Below are positions 55,340 through 64,000 of a stretch of 64,000 nt of DNA, piece after piece; the stretch's first letter is position 1, and the number at the start of each line of letters is the position of its first letter. The notes beneath the pieces were generated by a model. That model made no database searches and was not told the DNA's origin. It saw nothing but the letters and a program-made list of their open reading frames with translations. This DNA is from CBDDFQ01 sp965227035 (GTDB taxonomy: Bacteria; Pseudomonadota; Gammaproteobacteria; Burkholderiales; Burkholderiaceae_C), in the NCBI GenBank assembly GCA_965227035.1, contig OZ245724.1, positions 3,286,001 through 3,350,000 on the forward strand, written 5' to 3'. Position numbers and translations under genes: made by a program.

Positions 55340-55840
55340 TCAGGCTGCCTGCGCTTCGCCTTTTTTCTCCGCCAGAGCGGCCAGCACACGTGCTGTACGC
55401 GAGACGGGGGATTGCATCAAGCCCAACAATTGCGACAACAGAACTTCCTTGGAAGGAATGTTGGCCAATTGCTTAACGCCGTTCACGTCCAGAGCTTTAC
55501 CAGCAAATGCGCCACCGCGAATGACCAACTTGTCGTTGGTTTTCGCGAAATCGGACACCACTTTCGCGGCGGCCACAGCGTCTACTGAAAAGCCATAGAT
55601 CAGCGGACCGGTCATTTGGTCGGACACGACTTCAAATCCGCTACCTGCGACAGCACGGCGTGCCAGCGTGTTTTTCAACACGCTGAGCGTTACGCCCTTG
55701 CTGCGCGCATCGTTGCGCAATTTGGTCATGTCAGCGACCGCAATGCCACGGTATTCCGCCATCACGAGCGTTTGAGCTTTAGCGGCGAGGCTGGTCACAT
55801 CACTGATGACCGCTTCTTTCTCACTGCGATTAAGACTCAA
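55340..55840 (-). CDS. rplJ: 50S ribosomal protein L10
   Basis: 166 residues. MSLNRSEKEAVISDVTSLAA opens the rRNA-binding domain; the C-terminal helix that binds L7/L12 dimers ends the protein (RTARVLAALAEKKGEAQAA). The 239 bases upstream (55,841-56,079) hold no gene and would contain the L10 leader, where L10 represses its own translation in related bacteria; I see no exact leader consensus by eye. Confidence 0.99.
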   Translation of the reverse strand: MSLNRSEKEAVISDVTSLAAKAQTLVMAEYRGIAVADMTKLRNDARSKGVTLSVLKNTLARRAVAGSGFEVVSDQMTGPLIYGFSVDAVAAAKVVSDFAKTNDKLVIRGGAFAGKALDVNGVKQLANIPSKEVLLSQLLGLMQSPVSRTARVLAALAEKKGEAQAA

Positions 55841-56079
55841 GGTCTACTCCTTCTATATGCGATCTTCGGTTTCCCTAGGACCACGCCTTTAGTGCAGCGA
55901 CCGACTGTTCAGGAAATTTTCCGTCTGCAGCGGGATCGCCATCTGCGCTGGCTTCGAGCAATTAAGTGCAACTCCGATTCGCATCGGCATGCACGCCAGC
56001 GGTCTTGGATGGCTCAGAAAGCCGAAGCTTCCTGACCCACCACACCAGCCGTCCCTTTCAGGCCGGCCGGTTTTTGCAA

Positions 56080-56775
56080 TCAAGCTGCGACGGACTGCGT
56101 ATCGACGCGAACGCCGACACCCATCGTGGACGAGATTGCAATTTTTCTGAGATACACACCCTTGCTCGACGCAGGCTTCGCCTTGGTCAGAGCTTCGAGC
56201 AATGCGGCCAAATTGCCTTGCAGCTTGTCCGAATCGAACGAGCGGCGGCCAATCGTGGAGTGCACGATCCCGGCTTTGTCGACGCGGAACTGAACCTGGC
56301 CAGCCTTGGCGTTCTTGACGGCGGTAGCGACGTCGGCAGTCACGGTTCCAACCTTGGGGTTAGGCATCAAACCGCGCGGGCCGAGAATCTGACCGAGCGT
56401 ACCGACGACGCGCATTGCGTCAGGTGCTGCGATAACGATGTCGAAAGGCATGTCGCCAGCTTTGACTTGAGCAGCCAGGTCGTCCATACCGACGATGTCT
56501 GCACCAGCTGCGCGGGCTTCGTCAGCCTTGGCACCTTGAGCGAACACCGCGACGCGCTTCGTCTTGCCGGTGCCGTTGGGCAACACGACTGCGCCACGAA
56601 CCACTTGGTCGGACTTCTTGGCGTCGATGCCGAGCTGAACAGCCACATCGATCGATTCGTCGAACTTGGCAGTTGCAGCGTCTTTGACGATGGTCAAAGC
56701 GTCAGCGAGGCGATACAGCTTGGTGCTGTCGACTTTGCCTTCGAAGCTTTTTTGTTTTTTGGTCAGCTTGGTCAT
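56080..56775 (-). CDS. rplA: 50S ribosomal protein L1
   Basis: 231 residues with the family features SIDVAVQLGIDAKKSDQVVRG and GPRGLMPNPKVGTVT. L1 forms the flexible stalk of the E site. Its ATG directly abuts the rplK stop with no spacer, so translation is coupled to rplK; the whole rplKAJL-rpoBC block is one operon by layout. Confidence 0.99.
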   Translation of the reverse strand: MTKLTKKQKSFEGKVDSTKLYRLADALTIVKDAATAKFDESIDVAVQLGIDAKKSDQVVRGAVVLPNGTGKTKRVAVFAQGAKADEARAAGADIVGMDDLAAQVKAGDMPFDIVIAAPDAMRVVGTLGQILGPRGLMPNPKVGTVTADVATAVKNAKAGQVQFRVDKAGIVHSTIGRRSFDSDKLQGNLAALLEALTKAKPASSKGVYLRKIAISSTMGVGVRVDTQSVAA

Positions 56776-57207
56776 TTAGACGCCCTCCACCGTCACGCCC
56801 ATCGAGCGTGCGGAACCAGCAATGGTACGAACTGCTGCGTCGAGATCGGCAGCAGTCAAATCCTTCATTTTTGCCTTGGCGATATCTTCGAGCTGAGCGC
56901 GCGAGATCTTGCCAACCTTGGCGGTATGCGGCGTTGCAGAGCCCTTGTCCAGCTTGATCGCCTTCTTGATCAGCGTCGTTGCCGGGGGGGTCTTGATGAT
57001 GAACGTGAAGCTCTTGTCAGCAAATGCCGTGATAACCACCGGCAAGGGCAGACCGGGTTCGACACCTTGAGTCTGCGCATTGAATGCCTTGCAGAACTCC
57101 ATGATGTTCAAACCGCGTTGACCCAATGCAGGGCCGATCGGGGGGGACGGGTTGGCTTTACCAGCTGGGACTTGCAGCTTGATGAAGCCGACGATTTTCT
57201 TCGCCAT
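56776..57207 (-). CDS. rplK: 50S ribosomal protein L11
   Basis: 143 residues: MAKKIVGFIKLQVPAGKANP and the PPIGPALGQRGLNIMEFCK signature in the N-terminal domain, followed by the C-terminal rRNA-binding domain. L11 organises the GTPase-associated region. It is separated from nusG by 151 bases that have no gene but could hold an operon promoter. Confidence 0.99.
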   Translation of the reverse strand: MAKKIVGFIKLQVPAGKANPSPPIGPALGQRGLNIMEFCKAFNAQTQGVEPGLPLPVVITAFADKSFTFIIKTPPATTLIKKAIKLDKGSATPHTAKVGKISRAQLEDIAKAKMKDLTAADLDAAVRTIAGSARSMGVTVEGV

Positions 57208-57358
57208 GGTTGCTTCCTTTTCGAGTTCAGACGGCCCGAAAGCCTCCTCGTATTAATGGCCACTGAAGGATGGAATCCACCCTTTGCTTCGATGAGAGCT
57301 GCCGGGCCATCCCACAGCACTCACGTTTGCGGACCGTAGTCCGCAGAAAAACAAAACC

Positions 57359-57946
57359 TTAAGTCTTCTCGATTTGAGAAAACTCCAACTCGACAGGAGT
57401 TGCACGACCGAAGATGGTGACCGAGACGCGAACCTTGTTCTTCTCGTAATTCACTTCTTCGATGCTGCCGTTGAAGTCCATGAACGGGCCATCCTTCACG
57501 CGGATGTACTCGCCAACTTCGAACTCGACCTTGTGACGCGGCTTGTCGGTGCCTTCCTGCATCTGATTGACGATTTTGTGAACTTCGTCTTCAGAGATAG
57601 GAGCAGGACGATTCTTCGCGCCACCGACAAAGCCTGTGACCTTGTTCGTGTGCTTGACCAAATGCCAGCTTTCGTCGTCCATGACCATTTCGACCAGGAC
57701 GTAACCAGGAAAGAAACGACGCTCGGTGGTTCGCTTCTGGCCATTCTTGATTTCGACGACTTCTTCGGTAGGTACCAAAATGCGGCCGAACTTGCTTTGC
57801 ATGCCGGCGCGGTTGATGCGCTCGAGAATGTTGCGTTCGACGGCCTTTTCCATGCCCGAATAAGCATGGACCACATACCAGCGCAGATCCGGATTAACGG
57901 GTGCAGCGGGCGTTTCAGCGGAGGATGTTTCTGTGACGTCTGTCAT
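57359..57946 (-). CDS. nusG: Transcription termination/antitermination protein NusG
   Basis: 195 residues. An N-terminal NGN domain (LRWYVVHAYSGMEKAVERNI) and a C-terminal KOW domain (FEVGEYIRVKDGPFMDFNGSIEEVNYEKNK). It begins at the ATG at 57946, whose A overlaps the last base of the secE stop (TAATG); a longer in-frame start inside secE is not likely. It modulates elongation and Rho termination and couples polymerase to ribosomes. Confidence 0.98.
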   Translation of the reverse strand: MTDVTETSSAETPAAPVNPDLRWYVVHAYSGMEKAVERNILERINRAGMQSKFGRILVPTEEVVEIKNGQKRTTERRFFPGYVLVEMVMDDESWHLVKHTNKVTGFVGGAKNRPAPISEDEVHKIVNQMQEGTDKPRHKVEFEVGEYIRVKDGPFMDFNGSIEEVNYEKNKVRVSVTIFGRATPVELEFSQIEKT

Positions 57947-58329
57947 TATTTTCTCCAGCCCAGGATCACGTCGTAAAAGAGCCACTCAAGCGTCTTGTCG
58001 GTCAGCCAAAGAAAAATGGACATGACCACAACGAAGCCAAATACATAAAGCGTGATCTGAATCGCTTCTTTGCGTGTCGGCCATACGACCTTCTTGACTT
58101 CGCGCCAGGCGTCACGACCGAAGCCGATGAAATCCTTGCCCGTCTGCGAGACCAAAAACACGACGACAGCCAATGCCAGCACAACGACCAACGCACCCCA
58201 CTGGGCGAGTTGACCTTGGCGACTCAGCAAATAAAACGCAGTAATCGCGACGAACACCAAAGCGACTGCAGCAGCCAGCTTCAATTTCTCGACGCCTGCA
58301 CCGACGTTCTCAACTTGTGATGTGGCCAT
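57946..58329 (-). CDS. secE: Preprotein translocase subunit SecE
   Basis: 127 residues with three membrane helices (the longer, enterobacterial-type form): ~15-35, ~40-60 and the conserved ~95-115 segment preceded by the amphipathic DAWREVKKVVWPTRKEA. SecE stabilises SecY in the Sec channel. It is followed by nusG, overlapping by one base. Confidence 0.97.
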   Translation of the reverse strand: MATSQVENVGAGVEKLKLAAAVALVFVAITAFYLLSRQGQLAQWGALVVVLALAVVVFLVSQTGKDFIGFGRDAWREVKKVVWPTRKEAIQITLYVFGFVVVMSIFLWLTDKTLEWLFYDVILGWRK

Positions 58330-58386
58330 TTTTACCGTTGTTCTGCAAAACTAAACACCAACTCTTCGATCACCCTTGAGACGCTT

Positions 58387-58412
58387 AAGCCCGCCAGGTT
58401 CCTGGCGGGCTT
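58387..58412. terminator. Hairpin between tRNA-Trp and secE
   Basis: A perfect 12-bp stem, AAGCCCGCCAGG-TT-CCTGGCGGGCTT. On the minus strand it follows tRNA-Trp by 18 bases, but a T-rich tail exists only on the plus-strand side, so for the tuf-tRNA-Trp transcript it is more likely a partial terminator or RNA-processing signal than a complete stop. Confidence 0.65.
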
Positions 58413-58430
58413 TATTTGGCGTTTGAAGGA

Positions 58431-58506
58431 TGGCAGGGGCAGAAGGAATCGAACCATCAACCTTCGGTTTTGGAGACCGACGCTCTGCCAATTGAGCTAT
58501 GCCCCT
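58431..58506 (-). tRNA. tRNA-Trp (CCA)
   Basis: A 76-base tRNA, starting AGGGGCATAGCTCAATT, anticodon loop TCTCCAAAA (anticodon CCA) and encoded 3' CCA, seven bases after tuf. It is the normal position between tuf and secE in Burkholderiales. Confidence 0.97.
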
Positions 58507-58513
58507 AAATTTC

Positions 58514-59704
58514 TTACTCCAGGACCTTGGCGACGACGCCGGCGCCGACGGTACGGCCACCTTCGCGGATTGCGAAGCGCAGGCCTTCTTCCATCGCGAT
58601 CGGGTTGATCAGCTTGACCGTGATCGACACGTTATCGCCAGGCATGACCATTTCCTTGTCCGCCGGCAACTCGATCGCACCGGTCACATCCGTCGTGCGG
58701 AAGTAGAACTGGGGACGGTAGTTGTTGAAGAACGGCGTGTGACGGCCGCCTTCGTCCTTGGACAGCACATACACCTCGGCGGTGAAGTGCGTGTGCGGCT
58801 TGATGGAGCCCGGCTTGCACAGCACTTGGCCGCGCTCGACGTCTTCACGCTTGGTGCCGCGCAGCAAAATACCCACGTTGTCGCCCGCTTGACCTTGGTC
58901 GAGCAGCTTGCGGAACATTTCCACGCCGGTGCAGGTCGTCTTCAGCGTGGGCTTGATACCCACGATCTCGATTTCTTCACCGACCTTGACGATACCGCGC
59001 TCGATACGGCCGGTCACCACCGTGCCGCGACCCGAGATGGAGAACACGTCTTCCACAGGCATCAGGAACGCACCGTCGATCGCGCGCTCGGGCGTGGGGA
59101 TGTACGTGTCCAAAGCTTCTGCCAGCTTCATGATCGCGCCTTCGCCCAAATCGCCCTTGTCGCCTTCGATGGCCAGCTTGGCCGAGCCCTTGACGATGGG
59201 GGTGTCGTCACCGGGGAAGTCGTACTTGGACAGAAGCTCGCGAACTTCCATTTCAACGAGCTCGAGCAACTCTTCGTCGTCGACCATGTCGCACTTGTTC
59301 AGGAACACGATGATGTAAGGAACACCGACCTGGCGCGCCAAGAGGATGTGCTCACGGGTCTGGGGCATCGGGCCGTCAGCGGCCGAGCACACCAGGATCG
59401 CGCCGTCCATCTGAGCCGCGCCCGTGATCATGTTCTTCACATAATCGGCGTGACCGGGACAGTCCACGTGTGCGTAATGGCGGTTGGCCGTTTCGTACTC
59501 GACGTGAGCGGTGTTGATGGTAATGCCGCGCGCTTTTTCTTCGGGCGCCGCATCGATCTGGTCATAGGCCTTGGCCTGACCGCCGAACTTGGCCGCCAAC
59601 ACCGTCGTGATCGCCGCCGTCAGCGTGGTCTTGCCGTGATCGACGTGACCAATAGTTCCAACGTTCACGTGCGGCTTTGTCCGCGCGAATTTCTCTTTTG
59701 CCAT
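58514..59704 (-). CDS. tuf: Elongation factor Tu
   Basis: 396 residues, the full family length. GTP-binding motifs GHVDHGKTTL, DCPGHADYV and NKCDMVD are intact, as are the effector region around ARGITINTAHVEYE and the domain II/III segments. It is the tuf copy in the tRNA-Tyr/Gly/Thr-tuf-tRNA-Trp arrangement; Burkholderiales usually carry a second copy near the str operon, not in this window. Confidence 0.99.
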   Translation of the reverse strand: MAKEKFARTKPHVNVGTIGHVDHGKTTLTAAITTVLAAKFGGQAKAYDQIDAAPEEKARGITINTAHVEYETANRHYAHVDCPGHADYVKNMITGAAQMDGAILVCSAADGPMPQTREHILLARQVGVPYIIVFLNKCDMVDDEELLELVEMEVRELLSKYDFPGDDTPIVKGSAKLAIEGDKGDLGEGAIMKLAEALDTYIPTPERAIDGAFLMPVEDVFSISGRGTVVTGRIERGIVKVGEEIEIVGIKPTLKTTCTGVEMFRKLLDQGQAGDNVGILLRGTKREDVERGQVLCKPGSIKPHTHFTAEVYVLSKDEGGRHTPFFNNYRPQFYFRTTDVTGAIELPADKEMVMPGDNVSITVKLINPIAMEEGLRFAIREGGRTVGAGVVAKVLE

Positions 59705-59777
59705 TTTTTCGACTCCGAAAAAAAATAACTGCCAAACAACTCAAGATGCAGACCACCACGGCTGCATCGCATATCTC

Positions 59778-59852
59778 TGGTGCCCATGGCGGGAATCGGA
59801 CCCGCGACCTCTCCCTTACCAAGGGAGTGCTCTGCCACTGAGCCACATGGGC
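59778..59852 (-). tRNA. tRNA-Thr (GGT)
   Basis: A 75-base tRNA, starting GCCCATGTGGCTCAG, anticodon loop CTTGGTAAG (anticodon GGT), T arm GGGTCCGATTCCC and encoded CCA. It is 73 bases upstream of tuf in the same transcript direction. Confidence 0.97.
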
Positions 59853-59898
59853 AACTGCCTTTGAACCAAGAACTACGCCGGCGACAGACTGATTTTGT

Positions 59899-59972
59899 TG
59901 GAGCGGGAGACGGGAATCGAACCCGCGTCATTAGCTTGGAAGGCTAGGGTTCTACCATTGAACTACTCCCGC
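59899..59972 (-). tRNA. tRNA-Gly (TCC)
   Basis: A 74-base tRNA, starting GCGGGAGTAGTTCAA, anticodon loop CTTCCAAGC (anticodon TCC) and encoded CCA. Second in the tRNA-Tyr/Gly/Thr-tuf transcript. Confidence 0.97.
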
Positions 59973-60069
59973 ATAGAACGACAGAGTCGCACATTGCAAG
60001 AGCTTGAACTTCACTGAAATTCAAGCGTTCCGCGCCGCAAAATCAGACCATCGCCGTCTATAAAAGACT

Positions 60070-60155
60070 TGGTGGAGGAGACTGGATTCGAACCAGTGTA
60101 GGCGTAAGCCAACAGATTTACAGTCTGCCCCCTTTAGCCACTCGGGCACCCCTCC
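60070..60155 (-). tRNA. tRNA-Tyr (GTA)
   Basis: An 86-base tRNA with the long variable arm expected of tRNA-Tyr, starting GGAGGGGTGCCCGAG, anticodon loop CTGTAAATC (anticodon GTA) and encoded CCA. It is the first gene of the tRNA-tuf transcript. Confidence 0.97.
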
Positions 60156-60167
60156 GGCGAACCTCGA

Positions 60168-60196
60168 AATATAGCATGCTTTTTTTACTAAATCAC
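60168..60196 (-). promoter_or_regulatory. Probable promoter of the tRNA-Tyr/Gly/Thr-tuf transcript
   Basis: On the minus strand a TATATT -10 (60173-60168) lies 13 bases before tRNA-Tyr, with an A-rich 17-base spacer and a weak GTGATT -35. The AT-rich stretch and the short distance to the tRNA fit a stable-RNA promoter. Confidence 0.5.
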
Positions 60197-60289
60197 CTTC
60201 GCCGTTCGCAAAAACCATTCGGCGCAACCGTCTTGAAAATTTCGGCGCTATTTTTGCACCCTTACACGTAAACCCTGTAAAAGAAGCGG

Positions 60290-61366
60290 ATGACCGAACT
60301 CAACCCTGCGCACTCCGACTCCCGAAAAATCAATCTCGCCCTACAAGGTGGGGGCTCTCATGGCGCTTTTACATGGGGCGTTTTAGATACTTTGCTGCAG
60401 GATTCGCGGATCGACATCGAAGGCGTCAGTGGAGCCAGCGCCGGCGCAGTCAATGCCGTTGCTTTGGCACACGGGTTCGCGAGCGGACCGGACGATCTCG
60501 ACGGTAAAAAGGCGCTTGCTCGCGAGACACTCGCCAACGTCTGGAACGGAGTCGCTGGTCTGGGTAGCGTCGGCGCGATGGCAACGAACATCATGAAGAT
60601 GTTCGTCGGGGGCTGGGCTAGCGAAAAGGTTAGCGCAAACTTACTCGGCAATGTCGGCCAGTGGGGGTCGCCCTATCAGCTCAACCCGCTCGACATCAAC
60701 CCGCTTCGAAAACTCGTCGAAGAGTTCGTGGATTTCGACGCGTTGGCCAAAGCGAAAAATCGCTCCCCGAAGGTGTACGTCTCGGCGACACACGTAAAAA
60801 CCGGGCGTGCCGAGGTATTCACCGGCAATCGGCTGACGCTCAACGCAGTCATGGCATCGGCCTGTTTGCCCACCTTGTTTCAGGCGGTCGAAATAAATGG
60901 CGAGGATTACTGGGATGGCGGTTTTTCCGCCAATCCCGCGCTGTCACCGCTGATCGATTTTTGCGACTCGACCGACTTGGTGCTGGTGCAGATCAACCCG
61001 CTCAAACGCGGCCATACGCCGCAGACTCCGGCCGATATCGTCGACCGCGTGAACGAGCTCACCTTCAATCAGAGTCTGTTGGCGCAGATGAACAACATCG
61101 ATTTCATCAACACCTTGATTGCCGAAGGCAAGATCATGGAAGGCACCTACAAGCATCTGTTGCTTCACCGAATCGATGGCGGAGCCGATATGGATGAGTT
61201 GTCTGCTGCCAGCAAGCTGTCTTCGGACGGCGAGATGATCAACAAGCTTTTCGAGATGGGGAAGCAGGCTGCGAAGAAATGGCTTTCGAAACACTTCGAC
61301 GATCTGGGCCAAAAGAGCTCGATCAACATTCGCCGCGACTACGTCGGCGGCGCGATGCGAAGCTAG
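60290..61366 (+). CDS. Patatin-like phospholipase
   Basis: A 358-residue patatin-fold lipid acyl hydrolase with no signal peptide. The oxyanion loop is GGGSHGAF (residues 21-28), the nucleophile elbow is GASAG with Ser50, and the catalytic dyad Asp lies in YWDGGFSANP (~residue 207). The C-terminus holds a charged helical extension (AAKKWLSKHFDDLGQK). Relatives act on phospholipids or PHB-related acyl esters in the cytoplasm. It is the only plus-strand gene right of the element, divergent from the tRNA-tuf transcript and convergent with ung. Confidence 0.9.
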   Translation: MTELNPAHSDSRKINLALQGGGSHGAFTWGVLDTLLQDSRIDIEGVSGASAGAVNAVALAHGFASGPDDLDGKKALARETLANVWNGVAGLGSVGAMATNIMKMFVGGWASEKVSANLLGNVGQWGSPYQLNPLDINPLRKLVEEFVDFDALAKAKNRSPKVYVSATHVKTGRAEVFTGNRLTLNAVMASACLPTLFQAVEINGEDYWDGGFSANPALSPLIDFCDSTDLVLVQINPLKRGHTPQTPADIVDRVNELTFNQSLLAQMNNIDFINTLIAEGKIMEGTYKHLLLHRIDGGADMDELSAASKLSSDGEMINKLFEMGKQAAKKWLSKHFDDLGQKSSINIRRDYVGGAMRS

Positions 61367-61381
61367 CTCGCAACCGAAACG

Positions 61382-62137
61382 CTAAGGTCCCGGCAGGTCA
61401 AAAGCAATGTTCACGCCGCGCTCTGCTAACCAACGCTGAGCGATGCCGAAGTGGCCGCATCCGATGAAGGGCTCGGGAGGCCGGGTCGCAGATAAAGGCG
61501 AAGGATGATTCGAAGCAAGCACCAGATGATTGCTCTCGTCGATCAATTCGCGACGCGCTTGCGCATGCGCTCCCCACAACATGAACACGATCGGATGATC
61601 GCTATCGGACAGCGCGCTCACGACCGAGTCGGCGAGTGTTTCCCACCCGCGCTTCGCATGACTCGCTGCCGCAGCCTCTTCGACGGTAAGCGAAGTGTTG
61701 AGCAGCAGTACACCGCGTTTCGCCCAATCGACCAGGCTTCCGCTTTTCGGAATGCTCAATCCCAGATCGCGATTCAATTCCTTGAAGATGTTGCGCAGCG
61801 ATGGCGGAATCTTCACGCCGGGCGATACCGAAAATGCGAGGCCCTCAGCCTGCCCCGCCCCGTGATACGGATCCTGCCCGATGATGACCACATGCACGTC
61901 GCGCTTCGCCGTGAGCTCGAACGCGCGCAGAGGCTGTGGAGGAAATACGGTCGCGCCGGCGTCGATACGCTGCTGAACGAAAGCACCGAGCGATTGGCCG
62001 GTATTACTCGAGAAGAAACTTTTCAGCATCGGCTGCCAGTCCTGCGCAGCGTTCCATTCCTCGGGCGACCATCGCTTCAAACGTGGCGCATCGGAGCAAC
62101 TCGGCTCAAACGATTCGAACGGCAGTGAGGTCTGCAT
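61382..62137 (-). CDS. ung: Uracil-DNA glycosylase
   Basis: 251 residues of family 1 UDG. The catalytic water-activating motif GQDPYHGAGQAEGLAFSV has Asp89 as catalytic base, and the DNA-intercalation loop HPSPLSA with its His lies near residue 210; LLLNTSLTV is also present. It removes uracil from DNA in base-excision repair. It follows trpC by 18 bases on the same strand, the usual trpDC-ung arrangement of Bordetella relatives. Confidence 0.96.
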   Translation of the reverse strand: MQTSLPFESFEPSCSDAPRLKRWSPEEWNAAQDWQPMLKSFFSSNTGQSLGAFVQQRIDAGATVFPPQPLRAFELTAKRDVHVVIIGQDPYHGAGQAEGLAFSVSPGVKIPPSLRNIFKELNRDLGLSIPKSGSLVDWAKRGVLLLNTSLTVEEAAAASHAKRGWETLADSVVSALSDSDHPIVFMLWGAHAQARRELIDESNHLVLASNHPSPLSATRPPEPFIGCGHFGIAQRWLAERGVNIAFDLPGP

Positions 62138-62155
62138 TGCAAAGACGCTATAGGT

Positions 62156-62947
62156 TCAGGCGAAAAATTTGGCGAGCGCGTCGCCTGGCTCTTCTTCGCG
62201 CATGAACGCTTCGCCGATCAGGAATGCGTCGACGCCGCCGGCGCGAAGCTTCTTCACATCTTCAGCGCTGCCGATACCGCTTTCAGTCACGACGATCCGA
62301 TCCTTCGGCACATCCGCCAGCAACGACAACGTGGTGTCCAGCGACACTTCGAAGGTGCGCAGATCGCGGTTGTTGATGCCGATCAACGGAGTGCGAAGCT
62401 TGAGCGCGCGTTCGAGCTCGGCCTTGTCATGCACCTCGACCAACACCGACATGTCGAGGCTTCGCGCGATCGCTTCGTACTCCTTCATCTGCGCATCGTC
62501 GAGACATGCCGCTATCAACAAAATGCAATCGGCGCCGATGACTCGCGACTCGTACACCTGATACGCGTCGATGATGAAATCCTTGCGCAACGTCGGCAGG
62601 TCGCACGATGCGCGTGCCTGCTTGAAGTAGTCGATGCTGCCCTGAAAGAACTGCTTGTCGGTGAGCACCGAAAGACACGCGGCGCCCGACGCGGCGTAGC
62701 TCTGAGCGAAATCGGCCGGGATGAATTCACCGGAACGAATCACGCCTTTCGACGGACTCGCCTTCTTGATTTCGGCGATGACCGCTGCCTTGCCCGAATC
62801 GATCTTCTGCTTCATTGCGCCCACGAAGTCGCGCGCCAGCGTTCGCAGTTCCGCATCGGCACGCATGGCCGCGAGCGATTTGCGTTGAATGCCGTAGGCG
62901 ACTTCTTCGCGCTTGACTTCGATGATCTTGTTGAGAATGTCCGACAT
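62156..62947 (-). CDS. trpC: Indole-3-glycerol phosphate synthase
   Basis: 263 residues, a monofunctional TrpC (TIM barrel), not fused to TrpF. Conserved AEIKKASPSKGVIR (catalytic Lys), LIGINNRDLRTFEV, and VTESGIGSAEDVKKL are all present. It catalyses ring closure of CdRP to indole-3-glycerol phosphate in tryptophan synthesis. It starts 12 bases after the trpD stop. Confidence 0.98.
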   Translation of the reverse strand: MSDILNKIIEVKREEVAYGIQRKSLAAMRADAELRTLARDFVGAMKQKIDSGKAAVIAEIKKASPSKGVIRSGEFIPADFAQSYAASGAACLSVLTDKQFFQGSIDYFKQARASCDLPTLRKDFIIDAYQVYESRVIGADCILLIAACLDDAQMKEYEAIARSLDMSVLVEVHDKAELERALKLRTPLIGINNRDLRTFEVSLDTTLSLLADVPKDRIVVTESGIGSAEDVKKLRAGGVDAFLIGEAFMREEEPGDALAKFFA

Positions 62948-62959
62948 GTGTTCGATAAG

Positions 62960-64000
62960 TTATTGATTGACCGGTTTGCCGCAATGGGCGACCAGTTGTG
63001 CGAGTTTCGCTTTTGCGGCGCCCGACTCGATGGCCTCGCGCGCCAACCGCATGCCGTCGATCATCGTCGATGCGACATTGGCTGCGTACAAGCCGACGCC
63101 CGCGTTGAGAATCACGATATCACGCGCGGCACCGTGCTCGTTGTCGAGTACGTCCATCATCATCTTGCGCGACTGGTCCGGAGTTTCGACCCGCAATGCC
63201 CGATTGCTGGTCATGCGCATGCCGAAATCTTCGGGGTGGATTTCGTATTCGCTGATCTGACCGTCTTTCAATTCGCCCACCATGGTTGCCGCGCCGACCG
63301 ACACCTCGTCCATGCCATCGCGCCCGTAAACCACAACCGCGTGTTCGGCCCCGAGACGCTGCAGCGCACGCACCTGAATGCCCACCAGATCCGGGTGGAA
63401 CACACCCATCAGAATATTGGGCGCACTTGCCGGATTTGTCAGCGGTCCAAGAATGTTGAAGATGGTTTTCATGCCGAGCTCTTTGCGAATCGGAGCCACG
63501 TTCTTCATGGCCGGATGATGATTCGGCGCGAACATGAATCCAATGCCAACCTTCTCGATGCTTTGCGCGATTTTTTCGGGCGACAGATGAATGTCGATGC
63601 CGAAGCTCTCCAGCACATCGGCGCTTCCCGACTTGCTGCTCACGCTTCGTCCGCCGTGCTTGCTGACTTTGGCGCCCGCCGCAGCTGCGACGAACATCGA
63701 GCACGTCGAAATGTTGAACGTGTGCGATCCGTCGCCCCCGGTGCCGACGATGTCGACCAGATGCTTGGTGTCGGCCACGTGAACGCGAGTCGAAAACTCG
63801 CGCATCACCTGTGCCGCAGCGGTAATTTCGCCGATGGTTTCTTTCTTGACGCGAAGCCCCGTAACCAGCGCCGCCATCATGACCGGCGAGACCTCGCCGC
63901 GCATGATCATTCGCATGATGTGCAGCATTTCGTCGTGAAAAATTTCGCGGTGCTCGATGGTTCGTTGCAGCGCTTCTTGGGGTGTGATCTGAATGTTGTT
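62960..64000 (-). CDS. trpD: Anthranilate phosphoribosyltransferase (5' end beyond window)
   Basis: The frame is open to the right edge and reads NIQITPQEALQRTIEHREIF upstream of the first in-window Met, so the gene begins a few codons beyond base 64,000; nearly all of the ~345-residue protein is present. The PRPP-binding motif VGTGGDGSHTFNIST, KHGGRSVSSKSGSADVLE and GPLTNPAS are intact. It transfers phosphoribose to anthranilate, the second step of tryptophan synthesis, and precedes trpC. Confidence 0.97.
   Translation of the reverse strand, partial: NNIQITPQEALQRTIEHREIFHDEMLHIMRMIMRGEVSPVMMAALVTGLRVKKETIGEITAAAQVMREFSTRVHVADTKHLVDIVGTGGDGSHTFNISTCSMFVAAAAGAKVSKHGGRSVSSKSGSADVLESFGIDIHLSPEKIAQSIEKVGIGFMFAPNHHPAMKNVAPIRKELGMKTIFNILGPLTNPASAPNILMGVFHPDLVGIQVRALQRLGAEHAVVVYGRDGMDEVSVGAATMVGELKDGQISEYEIHPEDFGMRMTSNRALRVETPDQSRKMMMDVLDNEHGAARDIVILNAGVGLYAANVASTMIDGMRLAREAIESGAAKAKLAQLVAHCGKPVNQ

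Overview
The window reads as a chromosomal segment of a betaproteobacterium of the order Burkholderiales, most likely an Alcaligenaceae relative (Bordetella/Achromobacter-like). The reasons are gene content and order: flgK-flgL followed by an HDOD gene; two Bug/TctC-type binding proteins; lemA-like-rsmB-DUF4390-ntrY-ntrX; tRNA-Tyr/Gly/Thr-tuf-tRNA-Trp-secE-nusG-rplKAJL-rpoBC; and trpD-trpC-ung. The genus is an inference; no rRNA gene is present.

Layout. 1-2.8 kb: the end of a flagellar operon (partial flgK, flgL) and an HDOD signalling protein. 2.9-7.7 kb: an AsmA-type envelope protein, a YihY membrane protein and a lipoprotein-type sorbosone dehydrogenase-like protein. 7.7-12.9 kb: an MFS transporter, a GlcG/HbpS protein next to a nitrilase, an EamA permease, an exported protein and an RluE-type pseudouridine synthase. 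12.9-19.6 kb: a LysR regulator divergent from an apparent aromatic-compound catabolic operon (amidohydrolase/decarboxylase, type I extradiol dioxygenase, flavin hydroxylase, two Bug binding proteins; the second has a Tat signal built on a 15-bp tandem repeat). 19.7-27.1 kb: a complete branched-chain-type ABC importer from a clear promoter, followed by a protein with two MarR-like halves and a GMC oxidoreductase. 27.1-29.2 kb: a PD-(D/E)XK/MmcB-like protein and small hypotheticals.

From 29,291 to 40,400 lies an 11.1-kb integrative element inserted in the 3' end of tRNA-Phe(GAA), bounded by a 35-bp direct repeat. It carries a tyrosine integrase beside the intact tRNA and a small serine recombinase. 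It also carries a tight three-gene operon of unrecognised proteins, the last with a PD-(D/E)XK nuclease signature, downstream of a small Xre regulator. This is the best candidate for an undescribed (probably defence) system. Other cargo is a LexA-box-centred divergent pair of small genes (one frameshifted), an Xre/ImmA-like regulator pair whose peptidase motif is damaged, a full-length porin, and 1 kb of non-coding DNA full of short hairpins and ATAGATGC repeats.

From 40.4 kb to the end, all genes but one are core and lie on the minus strand: an NtrY/NtrX-like two-component pair (NtrX without an AAA+ domain), rsmB, the RNA polymerase/ribosomal protein operon, tuf with four tRNAs, ung and trpCD (trpD runs off the right edge). 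A patatin-like phospholipase gene is the single plus-strand exception.
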